Notes: generated from the sequence alone by a model not told the origin. A stretch of 64,000 nucleotides of DNA from Acidimicrobiaceae bacterium (GCA_003151955.1 PLZB01000070.1:1-64000), one strand, 5' to 3'; counted from the stretch's first letter, positions 33,095 through 41,583 are shown. Made by a program: numbers and translations.

Positions 33095-33961
33095 TCAGTC
33101 GGTGTTGAGGGATTCGATTTGCTCGACTCGGAGGGAGACCTGGGACGACGTCACCAGGGTCGGGAGCGACCCACCGCCCGCTGCACCGACGGACGACCAA
33201 CTCACGGCCCAGGAAATCGACGCCGTGACCGGGAACGAGCCCTCGTTTGGATCGCCGCCCGAGCTGGGCCTCCCGACCGACGAGGTCCTGTACGTGTACT
33301 GGCAGGGCGTCGACTGCTGAGTGGCGTCGACCTGTGGCCGGTAGGCGACCCCGGGGCCTGAACAGGTCACGGATTGTCCGTCGCCCATCGACCAGGTGAC
33401 CTCGGTCGGTGTAGCCACGGCGGTGGCACTCACACCCCCGGCAGACGCGGTGGCCGAGTAGGAGTGCCAGATCGAACCGTCGATCCACAGCCAGGTCGAC
33501 AGGTTGACGTAGCTCGTCGTCGCCGGGTTGGAGCTGACGACGGGAGCAGGGAGCAGGATCGAGGCGGCCGCCTGGGCAGCAACGGCACTCGGGGAGACAG
33601 GGGGCGTCGGGGCGGCTGTCGGGATCCAGACGTCGGTAAACGACATCCCCGGATTTCCCAGAGTGGCGCAGGTCATGACGTACCACTGCCCTGGCGTCGG
33701 GCCTCCGGGGGCCAACGTGGCGGCATAGCCCGGATCCACAGGGGTGTAGACGCAGACGACACCGGGATTTCCGGTCCCGCCACCACTCGGGGCTTGCGCT
33801 CCTGGAGTGCCGGGAGTCGATCCTGAGGTGGTCACGCCAACGGAGATGGTTCCTCCGCCCTCGTTGACACCAACACTTCCAGCATGTGCGGAATTCTCTT
33901 GGGACAGAGAAATCGCCCCGAGTAATACCAGGCCAAGGGACAGCTTCGTCAGCTTGCGCAC
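33095..33961 (-). CDS. Secreted protein with PKD-like segment, Tad operon
   Basis: About 288 residues. I chose the GTG at 33961, which gives a textbook signal peptide (RKLTKLSLGLVLLGAISLSQ, cleaved after NSAHA). A Gly/Ser/Thr-rich segment follows, then VTWSMGDGQSVTCSGPGVAY, a PKD-type loop, and paired cysteines. Such proteins accompany actinobacterial Tad loci and are thought to sit on the surface near the pilus. It overlaps the stop of the upstream lipoprotein by 13 bases. Confidence 0.68.
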   Translation of the reverse strand: MRKLTKLSLGLVLLGAISLSQENSAHAGSVGVNEGGGTISVGVTTSGSTPGTPGAQAPSGGGTGNPGVVCVYTPVDPGYAATLAPGGPTPGQWYVMTCATLGNPGMSFTDVWIPTAAPTPPVSPSAVAAQAAASILLPAPVVSSNPATTSYVNLSTWLWIDGSIWHSYSATASAGGVSATAVATPTEVTWSMGDGQSVTCSGPGVAYRPQVDATQQSTPCQYTYRTSSVGRPSSGGDPNEGSFPVTASISWAVSWSSVGAAGGGSLPTLVTSSQVSLRVEQIESLNTD

Positions 33962-34500
33962 GTCTGCTCCGAGACCGTTTCTTGCGAGACCTTCCACCCC
34001 GTGACCGTTTCCTGCATCGTCGAGGTCACCAACTCTTGGCCCCTCTGTCCCCCGACGCCAGGAGCGGGCTGCCCGGTCGTGGAGTCGACTTGAATCTCGT
34101 TTCCATCAAGGCAGCCGATGACGGTTGCCGTGTCACCAACGGCTTGGGCGATCCGAACAGAGAGAACCGCATCGGTTCCGACCGCCACGAGATTCTGGCG
34201 GGCGTCGGCTTGAAGACTGGCTTGAACGAGTCCCAACTGTGGATTCATATGGGTTGCTGCGACAGCCGGGCTCTGCCAGTCATTGGTCCTTGAAGCCGTA
34301 TCGATCGCTTCAACGGCAGCCTTCCAACCGGCGATGATCGCCGCATCCCGTGCCGCCGTGACGTTCGTGGTGGTCGTGGTCGCGGGCACCGAGGGCTTCG
34401 GACGCCCGCAGGCGGCGATCGACCCCGCCGCCAGGGCGAGGACGACGATCGCCCGAGCAGGGCTCCGCCAATCGAGGAGGGGTTGTGCGTCCGCCGACAC
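33949..34500 (-). CDS. Putative lipoprotein at the head of the Tad operon
   Basis: 183 residues from the GTG at 34500. A basic start, a hydrophobic stretch, then a lipobox AGSIAAC (Cys about residue 31) followed by a Thr-rich linker. The mature part has the shape of a small NTF2/cystatin-like domain: DWQSPAVAATHMNPQL, then VRIAQAVGDTATVIGCLDG. No family name is certain. It could be a pilus-linked surface lipoprotein. First gene of the minus-strand run. Confidence 0.6.
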   Translation of the reverse strand: MSADAQPLLDWRSPARAIVVLALAAGSIAACGRPKPSVPATTTTTNVTAARDAAIIAGWKAAVEAIDTASRTNDWQSPAVAATHMNPQLGLVQASLQADARQNLVAVGTDAVLSVRIAQAVGDTATVIGCLDGNEIQVDSTTGQPAPGVGGQRGQELVTSTMQETVTGWKVSQETVSEQTCAS

Positions 34501-34868
34501 GAATATTGGAACGTAGGCGTTCCCATTGGTCTGAGCAAGAGAGAGACAGGAAGTTAACGTCCCGGAAACCGGAGCACCGGCACCGAACGGGATCGGGGCG
34601 ACGCCGACGGCGGCGGCCTCCGGTTCCCGGGAAGCGTCTCGTGATGCTGCTGTGAGGAGGCGGCGGTTCACCCTGCCAACGTGCACGCGCAACCTTGCTG
34701 GGGACCTTGCCGGACTCCTTGATGCCGACATCGACGGGCCCGGGCCCGGGGCAACATGCCTCGGGGCACCGACCGGAACCGCTGCGACACTGGCCTCAGG
34801 CCCTGACGTTTCCGCGGAAACGTCCCCAATCGGAGATGGGCCGTCCGGAGGGGAACCGTGGGCGCCGG
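34501..34868. other. Regulatory gap upstream of the Tad operon
   Basis: 368 bases between the Tad operon and the small Xre regulator, on the same strand. I find no credible gene. It contains the 20-base palindrome at 34805-34824 and must contain the promoter of the Tad operon. Confidence 0.5.
34805..34824. repeat. Perfect 20-base palindrome
   Basis: GACGTTTCCGCGGAAACGTC is its own reverse complement over all 20 bases. It lies between the Xre regulator gene and the Tad operon, about 305 bases before the lipoprotein start, where an operator or a terminator hairpin could act. The half GGAAACGTCC also occurs near position 40 of the window. Confidence 0.8.
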
Positions 34869-35234
34869 TCAGCCCCGGGTCTTGCCCTTCGGCTTCGCCT
34901 TCCTACCGGACCCCGGTTCCGGGACCACCACCGAACCGCCGCCAGGTCCCGAGGTGCCCCTCGCCGCCCGCAAGGGCCGGAGGACCTTGCCGGCGTCCTC
35001 CTGGGCCATCCGGTCCTCGGTCAGGCCGATCATCTTCGCCGAGGAGATCCCGAGGGCCTCGGCCAGGACCCAGAGAGTCGTGATCGAGGGGGAGTTCTGG
35101 CCCCGCTCGATGAGGGAGACGTAGGTCCGGTGGCGTCCGCAGGCGAAGGAGAGGGCCTCCTGGGACATCCCCGCCGCCAGTCTCGTCTCCCGGAGGACCT
35201 CCCCGAAGGCTTTCTGGAGCTCGGTGAAGGCCAC
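34869..35234 (-). CDS. Small Xre family regulator
   Basis: 121 residues. An N-terminal Xre helix-turn-helix (LQKAFGEVLRETRLAAGMSQEALSF, then YVSLIERGQNSPSITTLWVLAEALGIS) followed by a 40-residue Arg/Lys/Gly-rich tail with no fold. Start GTG. A perfect 16-base palindrome lies about 35 bases upstream. It is just ahead of the Tad operon and could regulate it or itself. The ligand, if any, is unknown. Confidence 0.85.
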   Translation of the reverse strand: MAFTELQKAFGEVLRETRLAAGMSQEALSFACGRHRTYVSLIERGQNSPSITTLWVLAEALGISSAKMIGLTEDRMAQEDAGKVLRPLRAARGTSGPGGGSVVVPEPGSGRKAKPKGKTRG

Positions 35235-35269
35235 GACCTACACCATCTCGGCACGCAGAGTAAAGAACT

Positions 35270-35285
35270 ACAGTATATATACTGT
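35270..35285. promoter_or_regulatory. Perfect 16-base palindrome, candidate Xre operator
   Basis: ACAGTATATATACTGT is fully self-complementary and contains TATACT, a -10 box on the minus strand toward the Xre gene. This suggests autoregulation by occlusion. Related AT-rich sequences occur at 22913 and 43082. Confidence 0.7.
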
Positions 35286-35315
35286 ATCAATTCAATTGCA
35301 CAGGACCACGGTCAG

Positions 35316-35741
35316 TCAGAGCAATACCACGTCCAGTGTCCCTTCAACGTGGGGGGCTAACGCCTTGAGGTCGGCCAGGTCGGAGGTCAGGATCCCCACC
35401 ACTCCTCCTGCCCGTCCCACCCGCTCTGCCGCCAGGGCCACAGCGGCGTCGACGACCGAGGCGGTGACAACCAGGGAACGGAGCTGGGCCACCCGGTCGG
35501 CCCCCTGACGGTCGAGGACGTCATCGGTCCTCACCAGTCGGTTGGCGTTGGCGGCAGCGGGCCGGGTCCGATCCCACCCGGATTCACCTCGCACCGCCGT
35601 GGGCACAACCCGCTGTCCGTTGGCGGCCGCCACCGCCTTCACTGCCACAGCCCGTTTGGGGTCCCCCGGAGTCGAGGACAGGAGGGCGGAGGCAGCCTCT
35701 GCGTCCAGGACGAGATGTCGGGTGATCCGGGCCGGGGTCAC
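35316..35741 (-). CDS. PIN domain ribonuclease toxin (VapC-like)
   Basis: 141 residues. PIN-fold order is visible: HLVLDAEAASALLS (first Asp), VVPTAVRGE (Glu), SVVDAAVALAAE (Asp) and GGVVGILTSDLADLKALA (last Asp pair). These acidic residues bind Mg2+ for RNA cleavage. The start GTG overlaps the antitoxin stop by 4 bases. Expected target is tRNA or rRNA, as for the family; not known here. Confidence 0.8.
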   Translation of the reverse strand: MTPARITRHLVLDAEAASALLSSTPGDPKRAVAVKAVAAANGQRVVPTAVRGESGWDRTRPAAANANRLVRTDDVLDRQGADRVAQLRSLVVTASVVDAAVALAAERVGRAGGVVGILTSDLADLKALAPHVEGTLDVVLL

Positions 35742-36187
35742 GCGCTCTCCCGTCGCCCCACCCCGGCGGCGAACATCTCGACGTAGCCGAGGACTTCGTC
35801 GACCGTCTCGTCGACCGCCCCGCTCAGCGCCCAGTCGGGCCGCTGCTTCGTCATCCACGCCGCGGTCTCCTCGATCAGGTCAGGCCGGGATGCCCCCGGA
35901 TGTCCACTTCCACGCACCCGAATCATCGCAACGTCGGCGAGACTGGGGACGTCCTCGGGGAACCTGCTGAAGTGCTCGGCCAACGCCATCCGCCGGACGA
36001 ATTCACCGACCCGCTCCTCGAGGGCTCGACTCGTCGCCACCGTGAACGACTCGTCCATCCCGAGCTCGGTGGCGATCAGCACAGCCCGGTGCAACGCCTC
36101 CGGGAGCCGTATCGACGTAGCCCTCGATCCGCCTGCCTCTTCGGCGGCGCTGAGGGCCACGACCAGGTCGTCGAGCGTGGCAGCCAT
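35738..36187 (-). CDS. Antitoxin of the PIN toxin pair
   Basis: 149 residues. The N-terminal part has an alternating helix/strand layout with an RHH-like RATSIRLPEALHRAVLIA. The C-terminus is acidic and helical, able to wrap the toxin. It has no recognised name and is longer than a classic VapB. ATG at 36187 with AGGGAG 8 nt upstream. Coupled to the PIN gene by GTGA. An inverted CGGTA/TACCG repeat at 36211-36227 is a possible operator. Confidence 0.65.
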   Translation of the reverse strand: MAATLDDLVVALSAAEEAGGSRATSIRLPEALHRAVLIATELGMDESFTVATSRALEERVGEFVRRMALAEHFSRFPEDVPSLADVAMIRVRGSGHPGASRPDLIEETAAWMTKQRPDWALSGAVDETVDEVLGYVEMFAAGVGRRESA

Positions 36188-36210
36188 GGTCGGGTCTCCC
36201 TCCATCCGTG

Positions 36211-36232
36211 CGGTACAAAGCATACCGCATAC
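36211..36232 (-). promoter_or_regulatory. Repeat element ahead of the PIN toxin-antitoxin pair
   Basis: CGGTA (36211-36215) and TACCG (36223-36227) form an inverted pair, overlapped by a direct repeat GCATAC-C-GCATAC (36220-36232). It lies 25-45 bases before the antitoxin start, the expected place for an autoregulatory operator. Confidence 0.4.
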
Positions 36233-36333
36233 ATCCGAGGTTGAGATTTCGCCGTCGTCGGTCATGACGTCCAGGCTGTCGGATGGGTGTGTCGGCCAAT
36301 CGGAAGTTCGCCGGTTCCTATGCTGAAGATCCC

Positions 36334-37095
36334 ATGTGCGGACGGATCGCCCTCTACACCCCCCCGAGCCGGCTGGCCCGGCTTCTCGATGCCAGCCTCG
36401 ACGAGGAGCTCGAATCCGAGGGAGGGCCGAGCTGGAACGTGGCCCCCAGCCAGACGATGCTCGCCCTCGTCGAGCCGAGGCCTGACGATTCCGCGGCATC
36501 GTCGGAAGCAGCCGGCCGAGTTCTCCGGGCCTTCCGGTGGGGGCTCGTCCCCTACTGGGCCGGGGACCCCTCCATCGGGAACCGGATGATCAACGCCCGG
36601 GCGGAGACGGTGGCGAGCAAGGGGGCCTTCAGCTCGGCCCTCTCCCGGCGCCGTTGCCTGGTCGTCGCCGACGGCTTCTACGAGTGGCAGCGGGACCCGG
36701 TGAACCCGAAGCGGAAGGTCCCTTACTACTTCGTCCGGGCCGACGGGCTCCCGCTCACCTTGGCGGGCCTCTGGGAACGGTGGCAGCCCCCCGACCGCCC
36801 CGAGGCCCTCCTCCTGAGCTGCACTGTCATCACCACCTCAGCCGGTCCGGACATCGAGTTCGTCCACGATCGGATGCCCGTCGTGGTCGAGGCCCCCGAC
36901 TTCGACCGGTGGCTCAGCCGGGCCGAGCGGGATCCCGAGGCTGTCCTCCCCCTCCTCCGGCCCGCCCCGGCGGGAACGCTCCGTTCCCACCCGGTCTCCT
37001 CCCTGGTGAACAGCCCCCGGAACGACAGTCCGGAGCTGATCGTCGAGGTGGAGGCGCCCCCACCGGAGGAGCCCGTCCCCACCCTTTTCGACTGA
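36334..37095 (+). CDS. HMCES/YedK (SRAP domain) abasic-site protein
   Basis: 253 residues. The second residue is Cys (MCGRIALY), the catalytic nucleophile once Met is removed; it makes a thiazolidine crosslink with an abasic site in single-stranded DNA. Other SRAP residues: WNVAPSQ (Asn), FYEWQ (Glu) and HDRMP (His). SOS-linked DNA protection. The start is the ATG that places Cys at position 2. An upstream in-frame start would hide it and is rejected. Confidence 0.93.
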   Translation: MCGRIALYTPPSRLARLLDASLDEELESEGGPSWNVAPSQTMLALVEPRPDDSAASSEAAGRVLRAFRWGLVPYWAGDPSIGNRMINARAETVASKGAFSSALSRRRCLVVADGFYEWQRDPVNPKRKVPYYFVRADGLPLTLAGLWERWQPPDRPEALLLSCTVITTSAGPDIEFVHDRMPVVVEAPDFDRWLSRAERDPEAVLPLLRPAPAGTLRSHPVSSLVNSPRNDSPELIVEVEAPPPEEPVPTLFD

Positions 37096-37127
37096 ACGGT
37101 CCGGCCCGTCAACCGGGGCGGGGCCCC

Positions 37128-37133
37128 TAAGGT
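37128..37133 (+). promoter_or_regulatory. -10 box of a leaderless promoter
   Basis: TAAGGT ends exactly 6 nt before the GTG start of the MFS transporter at 37140. No Shine-Dalgarno is visible. Confidence 0.5.
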
Positions 37134-37139
37134 GACCGG

Positions 37140-38603
37140 GTGACCCGATCCCTGGAGCGAGCGAGCTACCGGACGACCTTCGCCGTCCTCCTCCTCGGGA
37201 CGTCGGCCTACGCCCTCCTCCAGTCGCTCGTGACCCCGGTGCTGCCGACGATCCAGCACGACCTCCACAGCTCCCAGTCCACGGTCACCTGGGTCCTCAC
37301 GGCCTACCTCCTCTCGGCCTCGATCTTCACCCCCATCCTGGGGCGGGTCGGGGACATGCGGGGGAAGGAGCGGATGCTGGTGGTGACCCTGGGGGCGCTG
37401 GCACTGGGGTCGGTCCTGGCCGGGCTGGCCGGGAACATCGGGCTCCTCATCGTGGCCCGGGCCATCCAGGGGATCGGGGGTGCGGTGATCCCGCTCTCGT
37501 TCGGGATCATCCGGGACGAGTTCCCCCCCGGGAAGGTCCCCTCGGGGGTGGGGATCCTGGCCGCCATGACCGCGGTCGGGGGTGGGGCCGGGATCGTCCT
37601 GGCCGGGCCGATCGTGAGCCACCTGGACTACCACTGGCTCTTCTGGATCCCCCTGGTCCCCACCCTGGTGGCCATGGTCTGCGCCCAGGTCTTCGTCCCG
37701 GAGTCCCCCGTCCGGACCCCGGGCCGGATCAGCTGGCCGGGGGCGGTCCTCCTGTCTGGATGGCTGGTGGCTCTCCTCCTGGGGGTGAGCGAGGCGCCGG
37801 TCTGGGGGTGGGGGTCGCCCCGGGTGCTCGGCCTCCTCGGGAGCGCCCTCGTCATCGGGGTGGCCTGGGCGGCCGTCGAGCTCCGCTCCGGGGAGCCCCT
37901 GGTCGACATGACCATGATGCGGGTCCCCGCCGTCTGGACCAACAACCTCGTGGCCTTCCTCTTCGGGATGGGGATGTACGCCGTGATGGCCTTCCTGCCC
38001 GAGTTCCTCCAGACCCCCCACTCGACGGGCTACGGCTTCGGGGCCAGCATCGTCCAGTCCGGGCTCTTCCTCCTCCCCCTCACGGTGATGATGTTCCTCT
38101 TCGGGCTCTTCGCGGGGCGGATCGCCGCTGCCATCGGGTCGAAGACGGCGGTCATCATCGGGTCGGGGGCCTCCTGCGGGGCCTACCTGGTCCTGGCCTT
38201 CGCCCATGCCCACGCCTGGGAGCTCTACCTGGCCAGCACCCTCCTCGGTGTCGGGCTCGGGCTGGCCTTCTCGGCCATGTCGAACCTCATCGTCCAGGCC
38301 GTGCCGCCGTCGCAGACGGGGGTGGCCAGCGGGATGAACGCCAACATCCGGACCATCGGGGGGGCTGTCGGGGCCGGGATCATGTCGAGCATCGTCACCT
38401 CCCGGCTCCTCGCCGACGGGTTCCCGGCCGGGTCGAGGTACACGGCCGGGTTCGCCTTCCTGGCCGGCACCGCCGTGGTGGCCACCGTCGCCGCCGTCTT
38501 CATCCCCAAGGCCACCTCGACCCAGGCCGACGCCGACCGGGAACCCCATCTCCGCAACGCCGAGCTGGCCCTGCTGGCCGGGGGGACCATCGCCGAGTCC
38601 TGA
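37140..38603 (+). CDS. MFS transporter, DHA2 (14-helix) type
   Basis: 487 residues. A 14-helix drug:H+ antiporter-like permease. Motif A is GRVGDMRGKERM in the loop between helices 2 and 3, motif C-like Gly/Pro runs are in the middle, and the 14-helix length is typical of DHA2 multidrug exporters. The C-terminus is cytosolic and acidic. It is followed by an ABM-like gene and a second MFS gene in the same direction. Substrate unknown. Confidence 0.9.
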   Translation: MTRSLERASYRTTFAVLLLGTSAYALLQSLVTPVLPTIQHDLHSSQSTVTWVLTAYLLSASIFTPILGRVGDMRGKERMLVVTLGALALGSVLAGLAGNIGLLIVARAIQGIGGAVIPLSFGIIRDEFPPGKVPSGVGILAAMTAVGGGAGIVLAGPIVSHLDYHWLFWIPLVPTLVAMVCAQVFVPESPVRTPGRISWPGAVLLSGWLVALLLGVSEAPVWGWGSPRVLGLLGSALVIGVAWAAVELRSGEPLVDMTMMRVPAVWTNNLVAFLFGMGMYAVMAFLPEFLQTPHSTGYGFGASIVQSGLFLLPLTVMMFLFGLFAGRIAAAIGSKTAVIIGSGASCGAYLVLAFAHAHAWELYLASTLLGVGLGLAFSAMSNLIVQAVPPSQTGVASGMNANIRTIGGAVGAGIMSSIVTSRLLADGFPAGSRYTAGFAFLAGTAVVATVAAVFIPKATSTQADADREPHLRNAELALLAGGTIAES

Positions 38604-38694
38604 GGCTCCCGGTACCGGGCCCGACCCGAGCGGGCCGGCTCGATCCGTGCCAGCATGGCGGCTCCGAGCTCCAAGGATCCAGAGGAGGATCGAC

Positions 38695-38961
38695 GTGGCA
38701 GTTCTCAAGCAGCACCACGCTCCCGGCATGACCGCCGAGGCCTACGACCAGGTCGCCGAGGGGGCGCTCCCCTCCCAGCTCGAGGCCGAGGGGTTCCACG
38801 CCCACTACGCCGTCGTGGACGAGAGTGGGCTCACGGTCGTCGAGGTCTGGGACTCGGTGGCCCAGCACGACGCCTGGTTCAACGTGGTCGTGAAGCCCAA
38901 CCTCCCCCCCGACCTCCCCGATCCCACCTTCAGCGAGATCCACAACAGCAACGTCAGGTAG
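38695..38961 (+). CDS. Small ABM-like / dimeric alpha-beta barrel protein
   Basis: 88 residues: VLKQHHAPGMTAEAYDQVAEG, FHAHYAVVDESGLTVVEVWDS, AWFNVVVKPNLP. This resembles small dimeric alpha-beta barrel proteins. GTG start at 38695 after GAGGAGGATC. The stop is immediately followed by the GTG of the next MFS transporter, so the two are one transcript. Function unknown. Confidence 0.7.
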   Translation: MAVLKQHHAPGMTAEAYDQVAEGALPSQLEAEGFHAHYAVVDESGLTVVEVWDSVAQHDAWFNVVVKPNLPPDLPDPTFSEIHNSNVR

Positions 38962-40227
38962 GTGACCGAGGCCGTCGACGGGGCGGTGACCGGACCGGCC
39001 CGGTCACCCCGTCGGTGGCTGATCCTGGCCGCCTTCATGGTGGTCACGGCCGTCACCCAGCTCATGTGGCTGGCCTACTCGGCCATCGCCCCCGGGCTCC
39101 AGACGGTCGCCGGCATCTCTGAGAGCAAGGTGGTGCTCCTCTCGACGGTCTTCCCGGTCCTCTACATCCCCCTCTCCATCCCTGTGGGCCGGATCATCGA
39201 CCGGTTCGGCTTCCGGTTCGCCGTCCTCGTCGGGGCCGGGCTCACCGCCGGGGGCGGGTTCGTCCGGATGATCTCCCCCAGCTTCGCCATGCTCCTCATC
39301 GGCTCGGCCATCATCTCGGTCGGCCAGCCCTTCGTCCTGAACAGCGTGACCAAGCTCAACGGGTCCTGGTTCGACGAGAAGGAGTCCTCGAAGGCCAACG
39401 GGCTCTTCACGGTCTCCCTCTTCGCCGGGATGATCCTGGCCCTGAGCCTGACCCCGGCCCTCTTCCACGCCTTCGGGGGGACGGCCAAGCGGTCCTCGCT
39501 CACCGGCCTCGCCCTCGTCTACGCCCTCCTGGCCACGGCCGCCCTGGTCTTCTTCGCCCTGGTGGCCCGGGAGCACCCGGCCGGGGCGGCCGAGCCCGAG
39601 CCGGAGGAGGAGGTGGCCGTCTGGGCCTCGATCAGGGGGCTGCTCCGGACCCCGGGATTCGGGGCCCTCGTCGTCCTCATGTGCTCCGGTCTCGGGGCCC
39701 TCATCGCCTTCCTTCAGCTCGTCGAGGTCCTCCTCCAGTCCAAGGGGATCAGCGACACCACGGCGGGGGCCATGGGATCGCTCTTCGTCCTGGCCGCCGC
39801 CGGGGGGTCCTTCGCCATCTCGGCCCTCTCCGACCGTCTCGGGGGCCGGGTCCGGCTCCTGGCCGTCACCCTGGTCCTCTCCGCCGTCGGGCTCCTCCTC
39901 ATGACCGTGGCCCACGGCTCGCTCGCACTGGGGGCGGCCGGGGTGCTCGCCGCCGTGGTCCTGGCCGCCACCTGGCCCCTCTCCCTCACCCTCTCCGAGG
40001 AGCTGACGGGACCGGCGGCGGCCGGGATGGCGGCCAGCCTCCTCCTCCTGGTCGGAAACCTGGCCGGGGCCGTCTGGACCTTCGTCATGGAGCAGCTCCA
40101 CCAGGCCGCCGGCAAGAGCGGCTCCTTCACCACCGCCGCCGTCTTCCTGGCCGTGGTCTGCGTCCTCGGGATCGTCCCGGTCCTGCGGATCCGGAGCGTC
40201 CCCGCCGCCCTGGCCCCGGCCGACTGA
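38962..40227 (+). CDS. MFS transporter (12-helix)
   Basis: 421 residues with 12 hydrophobic helices in two halves and a central charged loop (EPEPEEEVAVWAS). Motif A-like GRIIDRFGFRFAVL sits after helix 2. Resembles MFS_1 small-solute or nitrate/oxalate-type carriers. The start GTG follows directly after the previous stop. Substrate unknown. Confidence 0.88.
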   Translation: MTEAVDGAVTGPARSPRRWLILAAFMVVTAVTQLMWLAYSAIAPGLQTVAGISESKVVLLSTVFPVLYIPLSIPVGRIIDRFGFRFAVLVGAGLTAGGGFVRMISPSFAMLLIGSAIISVGQPFVLNSVTKLNGSWFDEKESSKANGLFTVSLFAGMILALSLTPALFHAFGGTAKRSSLTGLALVYALLATAALVFFALVAREHPAGAAEPEPEEEVAVWASIRGLLRTPGFGALVVLMCSGLGALIAFLQLVEVLLQSKGISDTTAGAMGSLFVLAAAGGSFAISALSDRLGGRVRLLAVTLVLSAVGLLLMTVAHGSLALGAAGVLAAVVLAATWPLSLTLSEELTGPAAAGMAASLLLLVGNLAGAVWTFVMEQLHQAAGKSGSFTTAAVFLAVVCVLGIVPVLRIRSVPAALAPAD

Positions 40228-40228
40228 C

Positions 40229-41182
40229 CTACAACAGGGCCACCAGGGCACAGACGATCAGCGCCAGCAGCGCCGGGGGCCCCTCGTAGGAGCCGCGGAT
40301 CGTGAGCGAGTCGGGACGGGAGTCCCGAAGGGCCTGGAGCAGGATCGGGCGGTCGCCGATCGAACCCTGGATCAGCCTCCCGCCACTGCGTCCCAGGAGC
40401 CCGAGCCGGAACGGGGTCTCGGCGATGGTCCCGTCCACCTGGATCGGGCTTTCCCGGTCAAGACCTGCGGGCCCGGTGACACCGGCCCGGAGGCGCTGGC
40501 CGGCCAGGTCCCCGATCACGGAGACCCGCTCGGTGACAGGGACGGAGAGGCCGGATTGGCTGACCTCCAGGCCGACGATCTGCCCACCGAAGAGGCCACG
40601 GATGGTCTCGGCGTGCTCCCAGGTGGAGGGGGAATCGTCCGCCTGCCAGGACGCCTTGACCCGGACGCCGGCGAAGACACCGCTGAGCCGGCCCCAGGAC
40701 GGGGCCAGCCGGAGCCGAACCTCAGCTCCGCCGAAGGTTCCCACGATCAGGCTGCCGTTGCTGACCGAGAGGTCGACCCGGGCCGATTCGGCCACGCCCT
40801 CCAATCGAACACGACTGGTGAACGCTTGGCCCCAGACACTCAGGCCCAGCGCATCATCCAGCGCCGCCGACAGGGGATCATCGTCGGCAGGGGGTGTCCC
40901 CGCGTCCTGCATGCCCACGGCGGTGCCGCAGACCCCGCAGAAGACCACGGTGAAGGGCACCGATCCGGAGCCCGCCTCGGCCTCGACCGGGGGGACGGCG
41001 AGAGTGCGGTAGCGGGCCGTCCGTTCCAGGTTGGCGCCGCACTGGCCGCATCGCAGGACCGGGCCCGCCTTCCGGGCCGGAGCCGGGTTCCCGGCCCGTT
41101 GGGCCTCGGCCGGATCCTGAGGGCCGGACAGGAGTTGGATGACCTGGTGGCGGACCCGGTTCAGGTCGGCCCCCAGGCTCAC
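40229..41182 (-). pseudogene. C-terminal part of a frameshifted Clp-N/zinc-ribbon membrane protein
   Basis: 317 residues in a frame that opens with SLGADLNRVRHQVIQLLSG, which is the end of a ClpC-type Clp-N repeat domain and directly continues the neighbouring frame 41205-41555. Then follow two CxxC pairs (RCGQCGANL and FCGVCGTAV), a zinc ribbon, a beta-rich region of about 180 residues and a C-terminal hydrophobic tail LLALIVCALVALL. The two parts form one protein interrupted by a one-base shift at about 41202-41206. It lacks any AAA+ ATPase. It may have been a substrate adaptor or a membrane sensor in the past, or still be via frameshifting. Confidence 0.7.
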
Positions 41183-41204
41183 GAGGACCTGGGCTGCGAC
41201 CCCC

Positions 41205-41555
41205 TCACCCTCCCAGGACGATACCGAGGAGGAAGTGCTCGGTGCCGATGTAATTGTGCCCGAGCTGGAGCCCTTCCCGGAGGGAGAGCTCGAGGACCTT
41301 CTTGGCCCGGGGCGTGAACGGAGGGGAACCGGTCGGCCCGGCCCCGACCAGCCCGACGGTCTCCACGACCTTCTCCCGCACCGCCTCCAGGGTGACGCCC
41401 AGCTGGGCCAGGGCCTGGGCCGCCGGCCCGTCGCTCTCCTGGATCAGGCCGAGGAGGATGTGCTCGGTCCCGATGTAGCCGTGGTCGAGCAGGCGGGCCT
41501 CCTCCTGAGCCAGGACAAGCACCCGTCGGGCCCGGTCGGTGAATCGCTCGAACAT
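41205..41555 (-). pseudogene. N-terminal Clp-N part of the frameshifted protein
   Basis: 116 residues almost identical in pattern to the ClpC N-terminal domain: MFERFTDRARRVLVLAQEEA, YIGTEHILLGLIQE, FTPRAKKVLELSLREGLQLG, HNYIGTEHFLLGIV. It ends at TGA just where ClpC reads REGEG. The missing continuation is in the +1 frame. Clp-N domains bind adaptors or substrates for ClpP. Starts ATG at 41555. It could also make a stand-alone Clp-N domain. Confidence 0.75.
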
Positions 41556-41583
41556 GTGGAACCAGGATCGCAGACCAGCGGCC

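Noticed and set aside
33027-33686. Minus-strand frame overlapping CpaB and the secreted protein
   Set aside because: It is out of frame with both well supported genes and its product is Arg/Pro-rich.
36482-36501. Sequence similar to the 20-base palindrome at 34805
   Set aside because: Only partly similar (GACGATTCCGCGGCATCGTC) and inside coding sequence of the HMCES-like gene; likely chance.
39681-40289. Plus-strand frame inside the second MFS gene
   Set aside because: Out-of-frame shadow; translation Arg/Pro-rich.
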